64,000 nt of DNA from Haliea sp964022665 (GCA_964022665.1 CAXIDF010000014.1:27061-91060), one strand, 5' to 3'; shown: positions 43,036 to 52,267, numbered from the stretch's first letter. Notes: generated by a model not told the origin, from the letters alone. Made by a program: numbers and translations.

Positions 43036-44091
43036 CTAACTGCCCGGACCCAGCACGCACGGAGGACCCTCTTCCCGGTAACGGCTGCGTATGACTTCCA
43101 TATCCGGAATACACTTGAGGAAACAATCGACCAGATGCGGATCGAAATGCTGCCCCGACTGCGAGGCGATCCAGTCAACCGCTGTCTGCACCGGCCAGGC
43201 CTCCTTGTACGGGCGCTTGCTGGTGAGCGCATCGAACACGTCGGCGAGGGCAACGATACGCCCCACCCGGGGTATGTCCTCGCCGCCAAGCCCCTGCGGG
43301 TAGCCACTGCCGTCCCATTTTTCATGGTGTGCCAACGCAACCACAGACGCCATGGTAAGCAAACCGGACCCCTCGGTCTCGCCCAGAATCTCGGCGCCGA
43401 TGGCCGCATGGGTCTTCATGATTTCCCATTCCGCCGGCGTGAGTTTGCCGGGCTTCTGCAGGATACTGTCGGGGATGCCGATCTTGCCAATGTCGTGCAT
43501 GGGCGCGGCATGGAGCAGCAATTCCGCTTCCGTTTCGTCCATGCCAGCCGCCAAGCCGATCAGGCGAGAGTAGTGGCTCATGCGGATAACGTGCAGGCCG
43601 GTTTCGTTATCCTTATACTCCGCCGCCCTGCCCAGTCGACGGATAACCTGCAGGCGGGTTTCATTGAGCTGCACCGTGCGCTGACGCACCTTGCGCTCAA
43701 GCTCCTGATTCTGGTCGTACAGCGCGAGATGGGTGCGCACGCGAGCCAGCACCACGGGCGGGCTCACCGGCTTGGTGATGTAATCCACCGCCCCCATCTC
43801 CAGGCCGCGCAATTCATCCTTGGGGTCTATGCTGGCGGTGGCGAAGATTATCGGGATGTGGCGGGTGGTGTAGTCTTCCTTCAGCGCCCGACACACCTCG
43901 AACCCATCCATTTCAGGCATCATGATGTCGAGCAGAATCAGATCCGGCGGCGTTCGGCGTACGATCTCCAGCGCCCGGCGCCCGCGTGTGGCGACCTTGA
44001 CCTGGTAGGTATCGCGCAGCACTTCCGAGAGGATATCGAGATTCTCGGGGGTGTCGTCAACAACGAGCACCGTTCTCCTGTGATTCTCCAT
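43036..44091 (-). CDS. RpfG-type response regulator with HD-GYP domain
   Basis: A 351-residue protein. The receiver domain (TVLVVDDTPENLDILSEVL) has phosphoacceptor Asp55 (LILLDIMMPEMDG). After a coiled linker, residues about 150-340 form the HD-GYP phosphodiesterase: His199-Asp200 (MHDIGKIGIP) and HHEKWDGSGYP at 255-265. HD-GYP enzymes degrade cyclic di-GMP. It is encoded directly upstream of the giant hybrid kinase, with its stop next to the possible GTG start of that gene, so they are likely partners linking a periplasmic ligand to c-di-GMP levels. The start at 44091 (MENHRR) is chosen by homology; there is no strong ribosome site. Confidence 0.9.
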   Translation of the reverse strand: MENHRRTVLVVDDTPENLDILSEVLRDTYQVKVATRGRRALEIVRRTPPDLILLDIMMPEMDGFEVCRALKEDYTTRHIPIIFATASIDPKDELRGLEMGAVDYITKPVSPPVVLARVRTHLALYDQNQELERKVRQRTVQLNETRLQVIRRLGRAAEYKDNETGLHVIRMSHYSRLIGLAAGMDETEAELLLHAAPMHDIGKIGIPDSILQKPGKLTPAEWEIMKTHAAIGAEILGETEGSGLLTMASVVALAHHEKWDGSGYPQGLGGEDIPRVGRIVALADVFDALTSKRPYKEAWPVQTAVDWIASQSGQHFDPHLVDCFLKCIPDMEVIRSRYREEGPPCVLGPGS

Positions 44092-44182
44092 TGACACATC
44101 GCTCCATCGCGCGTCGCCCGTGAGTCTCACTGAGTAGTGTAGACGATTAGAACTCCACTGTGGGGACGACGTGTGCCTTGCG

Positions 44183-44938
44183 CTAGCGCTGCGCGAGCTC
44201 GCGTGCAATCACCGCGCGCACCAGAGGATTGAAGGGAAAACCGATATGGCTGGCGGGCACGGCAACGTTGCGCACCCAGCGTGCATCGGCCCCACACTGG
44301 GCGATGTCGCGCCCCACAATACCGTCTGTCTTGCTATACAACGCCAGCACCGGCAGCTGCAATTCGCCCTGATAGGCGTGCTCTGTCCAGCGGCGAATGC
44401 CCTCTTCGTCCGCCGGGCCCGGGTTGCGCCCGCTCATCAGGCGGTAGAGCGCGGTGCCACGGGGGTCGCCATAGGGCGTACCCAGTGTAATCACGCGCTG
44501 CAACCACTGCGGGTAACGGTGCGCCAGGGCGACGGCCACTAACCCCCCCAGGCTCCACCCAATCAACGTGACCTTGCGTCCGGTGCGCTCGAATTCCTGC
44601 TGCACCCGCTCCGCAACGCGAGCCTCCGTTTCGCTGCGCGCAGCGAGGGCGGCCTCCAGGCTTGCCGCGCGATCGCCGCCGCCGTGGCGCCCCAGCCCCC
44701 AAGGCAGCGCATGATAGCCCTGCTCATTGAGAAACCGGCGCAGGCCTGCCGTGGACGCATCGGCGGCCATGAACCCGGGAAGTACGATAATGCTGTGGCC
44801 ATCCCCTCGCGGCAGGCGCCGCAACAGGGGCCGCAGAATCGCACTGCCACCCATCTCCAGAAAAACCCGCCCCACCTCGGTGACGCTGTGGCGAATCAGC
44901 GGTGGCTGTGGCGGCACCGGGGTACTGGCTACTGACAT
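44183..44938 (-). CDS. lipase-like alpha/beta hydrolase
   Basis: A 251-residue protein starting ATG at 44938 with GAGG nine bases upstream. GDGHSIIVLPGFMAADASTAGLRRFL holds the oxyanion strand, the nucleophile serine is in LIGWSLGGLVAVALAHRYP, the acid is in LYSKTDGIVG, and the histidine near the end is VPASHIGFPFN. It resembles PGAP1/lipase-type hydrolases. No signal peptide is evident. It is last in a minus-strand group beginning with the wax-ester synthase, so a lipid or ester substrate is plausible. Confidence 0.82.
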   Translation of the reverse strand: MSVASTPVPPQPPLIRHSVTEVGRVFLEMGGSAILRPLLRRLPRGDGHSIIVLPGFMAADASTAGLRRFLNEQGYHALPWGLGRHGGGDRAASLEAALAARSETEARVAERVQQEFERTGRKVTLIGWSLGGLVAVALAHRYPQWLQRVITLGTPYGDPRGTALYRLMSGRNPGPADEEGIRRWTEHAYQGELQLPVLALYSKTDGIVGRDIAQCGADARWVRNVAVPASHIGFPFNPLVRAVIARELAQR

Positions 44939-44998
44939 CAATCTATACCTCACACGTGAACTAAGTATACGCCGGACCGCAGGGCCGGATCACCGCGT

Positions 44999-46009
44999 TC
45001 ACAGGTCAACAGCGCGGCCCGCCTGACGTCGCGTGATGTAGCCCGCCCGACAGAGCCACGCCAGCGTATCGTGAAGGCTGTCCTGCAAAGGGCGGAACTG
45101 GAATTCCAGCTCCTCCTCCACCCGGCTATTGTCCAGCGGCACCCAGCGCGTGGCGTATTCCATCGCCTCCAGCCCGAAGGGCAGGTCCACTGGCAAGTGG
45201 CGGCTGAACCGGTCATACAGCTGGCCCCCGAGACGGGCCGCCAGGCCGGGCAGGGGCAGTTTCAGCAAGCGCCGCCCGGTAACGGCTTCCAGCGCTTCGG
45301 CGAGCGCCTGCCAGTCGAGATAGTGGCCTCCCATGACATAGCGATTGCCGGGCGTGGATTCTTCCAGCAACCGCCTGTGCACCTGGGCCAGATCACGCAC
45401 ATCGACATACTGGGTGCCCGATGAAGTGCAGGGAACAATGCCCTTCAACAGCAATTGCAGCCCCTGATGCGGCTCGGTGAAGCCTGGATCATCAGGCCCT
45501 ATCACCTGCGCCGGATAGGTGATTGCCACAGAGGCTCCCTGCGCCTGTAAATCGCGCACGTATTCTTCACAGGCCACCTTGGAGCGCCCGTAGGCATTGC
45601 GCGCCCTGCCCGGGGGGGACGCTTCGGTGAGCACGTCGGCCTGCGGATCGTACAGCGCGGTCACACTGGAGACGTGCACAACACGCGTCAGCCCCCGGTC
45701 CACCGCACCCCCGACGACCCACTGCGTACCCTCGACATTGGTGCGCCACACGCGATCCGCATCCGCTGCGTGGGTGGAAACCATGGCCGCGGAATGCACC
45801 ACGGCATCACAGCCATCGAGTGCTCGCGCCACCTGTTGCGGATCCGTCACGTCGCCACGCACAACCTGATGCACCCGGTTTTCACCGAACAGGTTGAGCA
45901 ATTTGTCCACACTGCGCACCAGCACGCTCACTTCGTGCCCCGCCGCCAGCAGCGCCTGCGCGGTGTGATAACCGACAAAACCGGTTGCCCCGGTAATCAT
46001 GACACGCAT
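44999..46009 (-). CDS. NAD-dependent epimerase/dehydratase (extended SDR)
   Basis: A 336-residue protein whose true start is MRVMITGATGFVGYHTAQALL, the NAD-binding TGATGF-G motif. HSAAMVSTHAAD, then VHVSSVTALYDPQ and AYGRSKVACEEYV show the Ser/Tyr-x-x-x-Lys set of extended SDRs. Similarity is to dihydroflavonol-reductase- or hopanoid-associated-type sugar/lipid epimerases. The ATG is one base after the stop of the DGAT gene, so translation is coupled. It may reduce or rearrange a lipid-linked intermediate, but the substrate cannot be read from sequence. Confidence 0.85.
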   Translation of the reverse strand: MRVMITGATGFVGYHTAQALLAAGHEVSVLVRSVDKLLNLFGENRVHQVVRGDVTDPQQVARALDGCDAVVHSAAMVSTHAADADRVWRTNVEGTQWVVGGAVDRGLTRVVHVSSVTALYDPQADVLTEASPPGRARNAYGRSKVACEEYVRDLQAQGASVAITYPAQVIGPDDPGFTEPHQGLQLLLKGIVPCTSSGTQYVDVRDLAQVHRRLLEESTPGNRYVMGGHYLDWQALAEALEAVTGRRLLKLPLPGLAARLGGQLYDRFSRHLPVDLPFGLEAMEYATRWVPLDNSRVEEELEFQFRPLQDSLHDTLAWLCRAGYITRRQAGRAVDL

Positions 46010-46010
46010 A

Positions 46011-47594
46011 TCAAGTGCCCGCCTTGGGCGTAGTCTTGGGCGTAGCCTTGCGCGTGGCCTTACGCTTGGGTTTCGCACCTGCGCTAGCCTTGCGGGCAGC
46101 TTTCGCTGGTGCCTTTGCGCGTCGCCTGGCTTGCGGTTTCGCCGCGGCCACGGACGATTTTGCCGCCACACGCTCTGTTTCTGGCAACCGTGCCAGCAAT
46201 TCCGCAAATGCGGCTTCCAGACAGGCGACATAGTGCGCCGGATCCGGCAGCATCTCGCGGCACGCCGTAAAGGACAGGGTTATTGTGCCCTGTTTGTTCT
46301 GCACGGCACTGTAGACGACATGGAAAAGGCCGATATTGGGCAGCAGCGGGCCGAGGCTCAGCGCATCGACAAGCCTGGCGCCGCAGAAATACTGCTGGAA
46401 TGACGGGCCAGGAACGTTGGTCACCACCGTGTTGAACATGACGGAGGATTCCGTAAGGCCAGTAGCCGAGGCCAGCCGCAAGCCCAGCGCCAACAGGTTG
46501 CCCGGCAGCACATCGGTCAGTTCCAGCGCCAGTTTGGGGCCCACCGCCGCGGCGTAGGCCTTGGCCTGCCGACTCTCCTGGTGAATGGCGCGCAGCCGCT
46601 GCACCGGGTCCGACACGTCGCTGCACAACCCCACGCCCATGAAACCCACCATGTTGCCACCGGCCATCTGCTCCTGCGGCGTGCGCACATCAATCGGGCA
46701 GCCTGCCACCATGCCGTTGCTGGGCAGTTCGTCGCGACCCTCCAGGTAACGGCGCAAGCCACCCGAGACCACGGCCAGCATGACATCGTTGATGGTACTG
46801 CCCGGGCACAACTGACGAATACGGCGCACTGACTCAAAATCGAAACGCGCCGCATCGACCGCGCGGTGAGGCGATATGCGCCCCTGAAAGCGGGTTCTGG
46901 GCGCCGGTGGTCGGGGCTCAAAGTCGTGTTCCGCATAGCCCTTGCGCAGGCGCAGTGCGATGGGTATTGCCTGCCGCGCGAGACCGAGTATCTTGCCGGG
47001 CGCCCGCCAAACGTCGCCATAGGCCTTGGCCAGCATACTGGCGCGGGAGGGCACATCAGGCTCCCATGGAGGCGCCTCGGGCACTTCTGCCACCAGCGGC
47101 GAGGTGTCCAGCATCAAACTCATGAACCGCGAACCCGCGGCACCATCCATAGCGGCGTGATGGACCTTCAGCAGCATGCCAAAGCAGCACTTGGGCAGGC
47201 CATGCACGTTATCCAACCCTTCGATAATGTACATCTCCCAGAGGGGCTTGTCGCGCGCCAGCGGGCGCGAATGAATGCGCGCGGCCAGAATGCACAGCTG
47301 ACGCCAATCACCCGGCTTGGGCAGCGCAATGTGGCGCACATGGTACTCGAGGTCGAAATCCGGATCGTCTGCCCAGTAGGGCTGACCGAGGCCGAAGGGT
47401 ACGCCTACCAGTTTGCGGCGGAAAATGGGGGAGAGATGCAGCCTGGACTTCATCAAGGCCAGGATCTGCTTGAACCGCACCTTGCCACCCCGCGCGGTAC
47501 CCTGGTCGTAAATACTGATACCGCCGATATGCTGCGGCATGCCCTCCAGCTCTGCGTGTACGAACATCGCGTCCTGGCCTGATAACTGCTGCAT
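46011..47594 (-). CDS. wax-ester synthase/diacylglycerol acyltransferase with histone-like tail
   Basis: A 527-residue WS/DGAT family enzyme, which joins fatty acyl-CoA to an alcohol or diacylglycerol to make storage lipid. The catalytic HHxxxDG motif is His145-His146-AAM-Asp150-Gly151. Other family signatures, GSTINDVMLAVVSGGLRRYL and NTVVTNVPGPSF, are present. The last 50 or so residues form a Lys/Ala/Arg/Pro/Thr tail that looks like histone H1 C-terminal domains and is not part of the family fold. It heads the operon with the epimerase and lipase-like hydrolase. The tail could bind DNA, polyphosphate or acidic lipid-body surface. Confidence 0.9.
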   Translation of the reverse strand: MQQLSGQDAMFVHAELEGMPQHIGGISIYDQGTARGGKVRFKQILALMKSRLHLSPIFRRKLVGVPFGLGQPYWADDPDFDLEYHVRHIALPKPGDWRQLCILAARIHSRPLARDKPLWEMYIIEGLDNVHGLPKCCFGMLLKVHHAAMDGAAGSRFMSLMLDTSPLVAEVPEAPPWEPDVPSRASMLAKAYGDVWRAPGKILGLARQAIPIALRLRKGYAEHDFEPRPPAPRTRFQGRISPHRAVDAARFDFESVRRIRQLCPGSTINDVMLAVVSGGLRRYLEGRDELPSNGMVAGCPIDVRTPQEQMAGGNMVGFMGVGLCSDVSDPVQRLRAIHQESRQAKAYAAAVGPKLALELTDVLPGNLLALGLRLASATGLTESSVMFNTVVTNVPGPSFQQYFCGARLVDALSLGPLLPNIGLFHVVYSAVQNKQGTITLSFTACREMLPDPAHYVACLEAAFAELLARLPETERVAAKSSVAAAKPQARRRAKAPAKAARKASAGAKPKRKATRKATPKTTPKAGT

Positions 47595-47732
47595 AAGCGT
47601 TCTCCCCCTGCGCCGGTATCCCTGTCAAGCTACGCGCCTACAGTAGCGCGTGTCAAAGCGGGCCGGAACAGGCTGCGGTGTATTGTTGCACACAGAATCC
47701 CTGTTTCTTGACTCAGCACATAGTGTTTTCGG

Positions 47733-48038
47733 CTACAGCGCGCGATAGAGCGCGGCGACGGCGATACCCAGCGCGATCGCGGGCATGGGTTGCTTGAGCC
47801 ACAACATCAGGGCACCTGTTGCCAGCAATGCCAGCCGCCCGCCCGCGTCAGCCTGCAGGGCAATCGGCACCAGCACCGCAATCAACACGGAGCCCGCCAT
47901 GCCGTTGATAAAGCCCTCAGTGCGACGGTTGAGCGGAATCTGCCCCATGATACACACGCCACCAAAACGCGCCAGCAGCGTGACCAGCGCCATGCAGGCG
48001 ATGATCAGCACTGGCCCATAGCCTGAGGTGGAAATCAC
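47733..48038 (-). CDS. azlD: AzlD-family branched-chain amino acid exporter subunit
   Basis: A 101-residue membrane protein starting with GTG that overlaps the AzlC stop (GTGA). It has four hydrophobic helices (VLIIACMALVTLLARFGGV, FINGMAGSVLIAVLVPIAL, GGRLALLATGALMLWLKQ, AIALGIAVAALYRAL). The GFINGMAGSVLIAVLVP pattern is the AzlD signature. With AzlC it should form a branched-chain amino acid (or analogue) exporter. No Lrp-type regulator is adjacent. Confidence 0.82.
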   Translation of the reverse strand: MISTSGYGPVLIIACMALVTLLARFGGVCIMGQIPLNRRTEGFINGMAGSVLIAVLVPIALQADAGGRLALLATGALMLWLKQPMPAIALGIAVAALYRAL

Positions 48039-48739
48039 TGGTCTCGCTCCAGCCAGAGCGCACCCACCAGGCCGCCCGCGAGGCCACCGGCCACCACGTG
48101 CGTGTTGGCGGGCAGCCACACCCACGCCGCCCACGCAGCAGCACCCCCGGCGACCCAGGCTGCCACACTGCGTGCGTTGCGCCGGCCTGCCAGCGCCATG
48201 CTGAGCATGAAGCAGCCCAGTACCATATCCACCCCGAAGGCACGCGGATCGGCAATGAAGCCCCCGAACAGCATGCCGGCAAGTGTGCCCGCCAGCCAGG
48301 TCAGCCACAGCGCAATGCCGCCGCCCACCAGTGCACCAAGGGTATTGCGCCCGGACTGCAGGTCGTTCAGCGCCATGGCCCAGTTGGCATCCGAGAGCGT
48401 GACAAGGGAGGCATAGCGCCGACCAGACGGCACCAGGGCAAGCCAGGGATAGAGCGTTGCCCCCATCAGCAGCATGCGCGCGTTGATAGCCAGCGTCGTC
48501 ACCAGCAGGGGCAGTAAAGGCACCTGCGCGCCCCACAGGTCCAGCGCTGCGAACTGCGCCGTGCCGGCAAACACCGTGGCACTCATGAACACGATTTCAA
48601 AGGGCTGCAAGCCGGTCTGCACCGCCGCCAGCCCGAAAGCCGCACCAAAGGCTGCGACAAACAGCGACAGCGGCAGCAGACGCCAGAAACCTCGCCGGCA
48701 TTCGGCAAACGAGAGTATCGGGGCGACCGTAGAACGCAT
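48035..48739 (-). CDS. azlC: AzlC-family branched-chain amino acid exporter subunit
   Basis: A 234-residue membrane protein starting MRSTVAPILSFAECRRGFWRLLPLS. About five or six helices are visible, with FAGTAQFAALDLWG and LSDANWAMALNDLQ, typical of AzlC. It partners with the following AzlD gene, overlapping its start. Export of branched-chain amino acids or toxic analogues is the known role of the family. The start at 48739 is preferred over an upstream frame that lacks family similarity. It is divergent from the BASS transporter gene. Confidence 0.85.
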   Translation of the reverse strand: MRSTVAPILSFAECRRGFWRLLPLSLFVAAFGAAFGLAAVQTGLQPFEIVFMSATVFAGTAQFAALDLWGAQVPLLPLLVTTLAINARMLLMGATLYPWLALVPSGRRYASLVTLSDANWAMALNDLQSGRNTLGALVGGGIALWLTWLAGTLAGMLFGGFIADPRAFGVDMVLGCFMLSMALAGRRNARSVAAWVAGGAAAWAAWVWLPANTHVVAGGLAGGLVGALWLERDQ

Positions 48740-48830
48740 GACCACACCACCTATAACCGTTGTGAGAGGGCCATGATACCAGCATACTTGCGAGCCTTGA
48801 GCGCAGGTAAAAACACAGGGCCAGAGGTAC

Positions 48831-49751
48831 ATGGCGGAACTCTACATTGCACACGAATACAGCATCGCTGCCCTGCAGCTGATTCTCGCCATGCTCGGCA
48901 TGGGTGCCACGCTGACCGGCCGGGATTTCCAGGACATTGCCCGCGGCCCGGTGCCCATTGCCGCCGGTACTGGCGTACAGCTGCTAGTGGTGCCGCTGCT
49001 GGCATTCCTGTTCGTCTCCTGGCCCGGTGTCACACCGGGCGTGGCTATTGGCATCGCCCTCATCGCAGCCATTCCCGGCGGCACCGTCTCCAATATTTTC
49101 ACCTACCTGGCACGAGGGGATATCGCCCTGTCGATCAGTGTTACCACCCTCACCACCCTCGCCTGCCTGGTGACCACCCCGCTGATTCTCGACCTGTTGA
49201 TCGGCCAGCAACTGCCTGTGGATTTCGTCATGCCCCGGCTCGGCATCGTGTTCGAAATCGGGCTCACGCTGCTGTTGCCCCTGTTGCTCGGCATGCTGTT
49301 CCTGCGCTACTACCCGCGCAGAGCACCCACATTTTCGCTATGGTGCATCCGCGGTTCGCTGCTGGGCGTGCTGCTGATCGTGATCGGCTCCCTGATTGCC
49401 GGCCGCCTCGACCTCGCAGCTTTCGGTGCCGGGAACGCCGTGCTGGTTGCTTTCTTCGCCATCGCGCTCGCATTCGCAGGGTGGCTGGCACCAAGGCTAA
49501 CCGGGATGAACCGCCGCAAGGCAACCGCCATCGAAATCGAGGTGGTTGTGCGCAACATCAATCTCGGCGTGCTGCTGAAAGTTTCCATCTTTCCTGCATC
49601 CGACCCGACCCTGGCCCCCATTGGTGACCTGGTGCTATTCACGCTGTTGCTCTACGGCGGCCTGCAATTGATCATCGGGGCCGCGCTCATTCGTGTGCAC
49701 CGCGGCAACAACGCGGCGCCTCCCACAACGGCGAGCGGTCAGGAGCCATGA
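48831..49751 (+). CDS. bile acid:sodium symporter (BASS) family transporter
   Basis: A 306-residue inner-membrane protein with nine or ten hydrophobic segments. The early LGMGATLTGRDFQDIARGP, IAAIPGGTVSNIFTYLARGDIALSIS and the later VVVRNINLGVLLK place it in the bile acid:sodium symporter family, which imports organic anions with sodium. Its presence in the same window as steroid-type oxidation genes is suggestive, but the BASS family also carries keto acids and vitamins. The stop overlaps the ATG of the RNA methyltransferase gene (ATGA). Confidence 0.85.
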   Translation: MAELYIAHEYSIAALQLILAMLGMGATLTGRDFQDIARGPVPIAAGTGVQLLVVPLLAFLFVSWPGVTPGVAIGIALIAAIPGGTVSNIFTYLARGDIALSISVTTLTTLACLVTTPLILDLLIGQQLPVDFVMPRLGIVFEIGLTLLLPLLLGMLFLRYYPRRAPTFSLWCIRGSLLGVLLIVIGSLIAGRLDLAAFGAGNAVLVAFFAIALAFAGWLAPRLTGMNRRKATAIEIEVVVRNINLGVLLKVSIFPASDPTLAPIGDLVLFTLLLYGGLQLIIGAALIRVHRGNNAAPPTTASGQEP

Positions 49752-50896
49752 AACCCGCGGCACTGCATCAGGAGTTCACAGCAACCGTGCGCGATCTGGG
49801 CACCGATGGTCGCGGTATTGTCGAGCACCCGACGGGGCAGGTGTTCTTCGTACCGGGAGTCTGGCCCGGCGAAACGGCACGCTTTCGCGTCACCGGGTTC
49901 AAACAGCGATTCGGTTTTGCACGCCTGGTGGAGCTCGTCACCCCCTCGCCTGACCGCGTGCTCCCCCTCTGCCCCCATCACGGGCTGGGAGAGCGCGATT
50001 GCGGTGGCTGCCCCTGGCAGTTCATGCGCTATCCGGCGCAGCTAATCGCCAAGGAAGAGCTGGTGCGCCAGGCACTTGCACGGCATGAGATTGATGACCG
50101 CATCGCCCCCATGCACGGTGCACCAGAGGCGTTTGCGTACCGCAACAGGGCGCAGTTCAAAACCGATGGTCGCCAGTTGGGTTTTGTTGCAGCGGGCTCC
50201 AATCGACTTGCGCCCATCACCGACTGCCCCGTGCTGACAGCACCGAACCGCGCCACACTGCACGCCCTTATTGATGCGCTGCCGGTGGCGGCGTGGAAAC
50301 CGTCGCGAAAGCACAGCTGGACCACGCTGGATATTGACGAAGAGATAACAGCAACTGAGGTGGTGCACAACCAGCGCAGACAGTTCCGTCAGGGCAATGA
50401 CGCGCAGAACAGCTTCATGCGCGAGTGGCTGGCACAGCGGCTGCAAATGCTGGATCCGTCGCGCACAGTGACTGAACTGTTCGCGGGTTCCGGCAATTTC
50501 ACTGAGGTAATTGCGGCACGCGGATTCCAGCAGATTTTCGCGGTTGAAGGCGTGGAAGAGAGCGTTATGCAGCTAAACGCACGTGGCCTCCCTGCGACCA
50601 CAGGCCTGTGCCACAATCTGTTTATCGCGTCCGAGTGTGAGAAGCTGCAGGCCACCACGGCAAAGGCCAGCATTCTGGTGCTAGACCCACCTCGCGATGG
50701 CTGCAACAACCTTGCGGCATTGTTGCCTAAAAAACACCGCTATCGCGATGTGTTTTACATCGCCTGTGACGTGGCAACCTTCAGCCGCGATTTGCAGGTG
50801 CTGACGGCTGCCGGACTGGCAGTGAAAGAGCTGCAACCGCTGGACCTCTTTCCGCAAACTCCGCATGTGGAACTGTTGTGCTGGCTCACAGGCTGA
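49748..50896 (+). CDS. RumA/TrmA-type RNA 5-methyluridine methyltransferase
   Basis: A 382-residue class I methyltransferase. An N-terminal TRAM domain (VRDLGTDGRGIVEH, FFVPGVWPGETARFRV) precedes a cysteine cluster (Cys75, Cys85, Cys88, and Cys in ITDCPVL) that should bind an iron-sulphur cluster. The SAM site is TELFAGSGNFTEV, and the catalytic motifs are LDPPRDGC and FYIACDVATFSRDL, keeping the nucleophilic cysteine. It is closer to RlmD/RumA-like than TrmA because of the TRAM and Fe-S parts, though the exact target uridine is unknown. It is cotranslated with the BASS transporter. Confidence 0.87.
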   Translation: MKPAALHQEFTATVRDLGTDGRGIVEHPTGQVFFVPGVWPGETARFRVTGFKQRFGFARLVELVTPSPDRVLPLCPHHGLGERDCGGCPWQFMRYPAQLIAKEELVRQALARHEIDDRIAPMHGAPEAFAYRNRAQFKTDGRQLGFVAAGSNRLAPITDCPVLTAPNRATLHALIDALPVAAWKPSRKHSWTTLDIDEEITATEVVHNQRRQFRQGNDAQNSFMREWLAQRLQMLDPSRTVTELFAGSGNFTEVIAARGFQQIFAVEGVEESVMQLNARGLPATTGLCHNLFIASECEKLQATTAKASILVLDPPRDGCNNLAALLPKKHRYRDVFYIACDVATFSRDLQVLTAAGLAVKELQPLDLFPQTPHVELLCWLTG

Positions 50897-50902
50897 CTCT
50901 GG

Positions 50903-52267
50903 TCACATCGGCGCTACAGCCGCGAGCATCTGCGGCAGGCTGACCCGCACGCAGAGCCCTCCCAGCGCCGAGCGCGTAAGGGTGAGGCTGCCGCCATAGG
51001 CTTGCCCCATGTCAGCCACAATCGCGAGCCCCAACCCCTGCCCCGCCGTGCTTTCGTCAAGGCGACCTCCACGCATTAACGCGATCTGCCGATCTGTCGC
51101 GTTTTCTATCCCGGGGCCGTCATCTTCAACCTGCACTATCCAGCAATGATCCTGCACGGTAATTTGCACCAGGATCATCGCGTGGGCCCATTTCCACGCA
51201 TTGTCCAGAATGTTCCCGAAGATCTCCAGCATATCTGCGCGATCGAGCCCCAGCACATTGACCGCGGAGATATCCCAGCGCACCACAAGCGAGCGACCGT
51301 GCGCCTTCTCCAGGGCGGCAACGAGTTGGTGCAAATCCCTCTCGGGCACAAAAGGCTCAAACGCCTGACTATCGGCGGCCGATTGCGCCTGCGCCAGCTC
51401 GCGACTAACACGCATCGCGATAAGCTCCAGCTGCTCGCGCAACTGTGTTTGCAGCTGCGCGTGGGCATCGAGCTCTGGGCGTTCCAGGAGATGGGTGACC
51501 ACAGCAAGCGGCGTTTTCAGGGCATGACCGAAATTCCCCAAGGCGGTACGCGAGCGCAGCAACGTCCCCCGTGTATGCTCGAGAAGATGATTGATCTGTG
51601 CGATCAGCGGTTCAAGCTCCTGCGGCACGGCAGCGTCAAGCAACGTTTCCCTGCCCTCGCGCACCGCCCGCAACTCATTGCGCGCACGCTGCAACGGTTG
51701 CAACGCCAGCCGCACATAGAACTGCATCGCAGCCACTGCCAGCACCAGCGCCAGTAGCCAGAGACCGGTGAACTGCCAGAGTGCTCGCCGGAATTCCTCG
51801 CTCAGGGGCGCGTAGTTGCTTGCCACGGTAATGTGCACCGTTTGAGCAAAACGCTGATAGCTGCGCGACTGCTGCAACAGCTTCTGGCCTGCCGGGCCTT
51901 CCAGGCGCTGGAAGGCACCCTCCTCCGTGTTTGCGCTCACGTTGGCGGGCATCTCGAGGTCCCACAGTGAGCGTGAGCGCCACACCCTGTCGCCCAGCCT
52001 GATGAAGAAATAGTCTCCCGACAAGGGTCGCTGGTAGGCAGGGTCGATGCGGCTGAGATCCAGCTGCAGCTCCCCGTCTCGCTGCACGATGGCGGTGAGC
52101 AGCCGTTCGCTGTTGTCGTCAAGGAGTTGCTGACTGAGGTGTTGCTGAAAACGCTCAAAGAAAACGAACAATGCCAACGCGGTTACCGTACCCAACAGCA
52201 GCAGGCCAACAAGCAGGCCCAGTGTCAGCTGCGCGCGCAGTGACCATTGTCGCCATGAGCGTTTCAC
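50903..52267 (-). CDS. PhoQ-like sensor histidine kinase
   Basis: A 454-residue kinase starting with GTG that overlaps the regulator stop (GTGA). Two transmembrane helices (about 12-36 and 165-185) flank a periplasmic domain of about 125 residues. HAMP-like sequence follows. The phosphoacceptor is His248 (NFGHALKTPLAVV), then N-box NILDNAWKWA and G-boxes EDDGPGI and GQGLGLAIVADMG. The HALKTPL form is typical of PhoQ-related kinases. It is paired with the OmpR-type regulator and two PepSY proteins. Confidence 0.9.
   Translation of the reverse strand: MKRSWRQWSLRAQLTLGLLVGLLLLGTVTALALFVFFERFQQHLSQQLLDDNSERLLTAIVQRDGELQLDLSRIDPAYQRPLSGDYFFIRLGDRVWRSRSLWDLEMPANVSANTEEGAFQRLEGPAGQKLLQQSRSYQRFAQTVHITVASNYAPLSEEFRRALWQFTGLWLLALVLAVAAMQFYVRLALQPLQRARNELRAVREGRETLLDAAVPQELEPLIAQINHLLEHTRGTLLRSRTALGNFGHALKTPLAVVTHLLERPELDAHAQLQTQLREQLELIAMRVSRELAQAQSAADSQAFEPFVPERDLHQLVAALEKAHGRSLVVRWDISAVNVLGLDRADMLEIFGNILDNAWKWAHAMILVQITVQDHCWIVQVEDDGPGIENATDRQIALMRGGRLDESTAGQGLGLAIVADMGQAYGGSLTLTRSALGGLCVRVSLPQMLAAVAPM

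Noticed and set aside
42981..43409. N-terminal extension of the giant kinase frame
   Set aside because: It runs antiparallel in register to nothing useful, overlaps the end of the HD-GYP gene in another frame and is Arg/Pro-rich; the signal peptide begins at 42980.
43135..44094. 319-residue plus-strand frame opposite the HD-GYP gene
   Set aside because: Shadow of a gene with clear receiver and HD-GYP motifs.
46011..46170. short repeats in the DGAT tail as a CRISPR-like or tandem-repeat array
   Set aside because: The repeats are irregular codon repeats encoding Lys/Ala/Thr and have no spacer structure. No CRISPR array was seen anywhere in the window.
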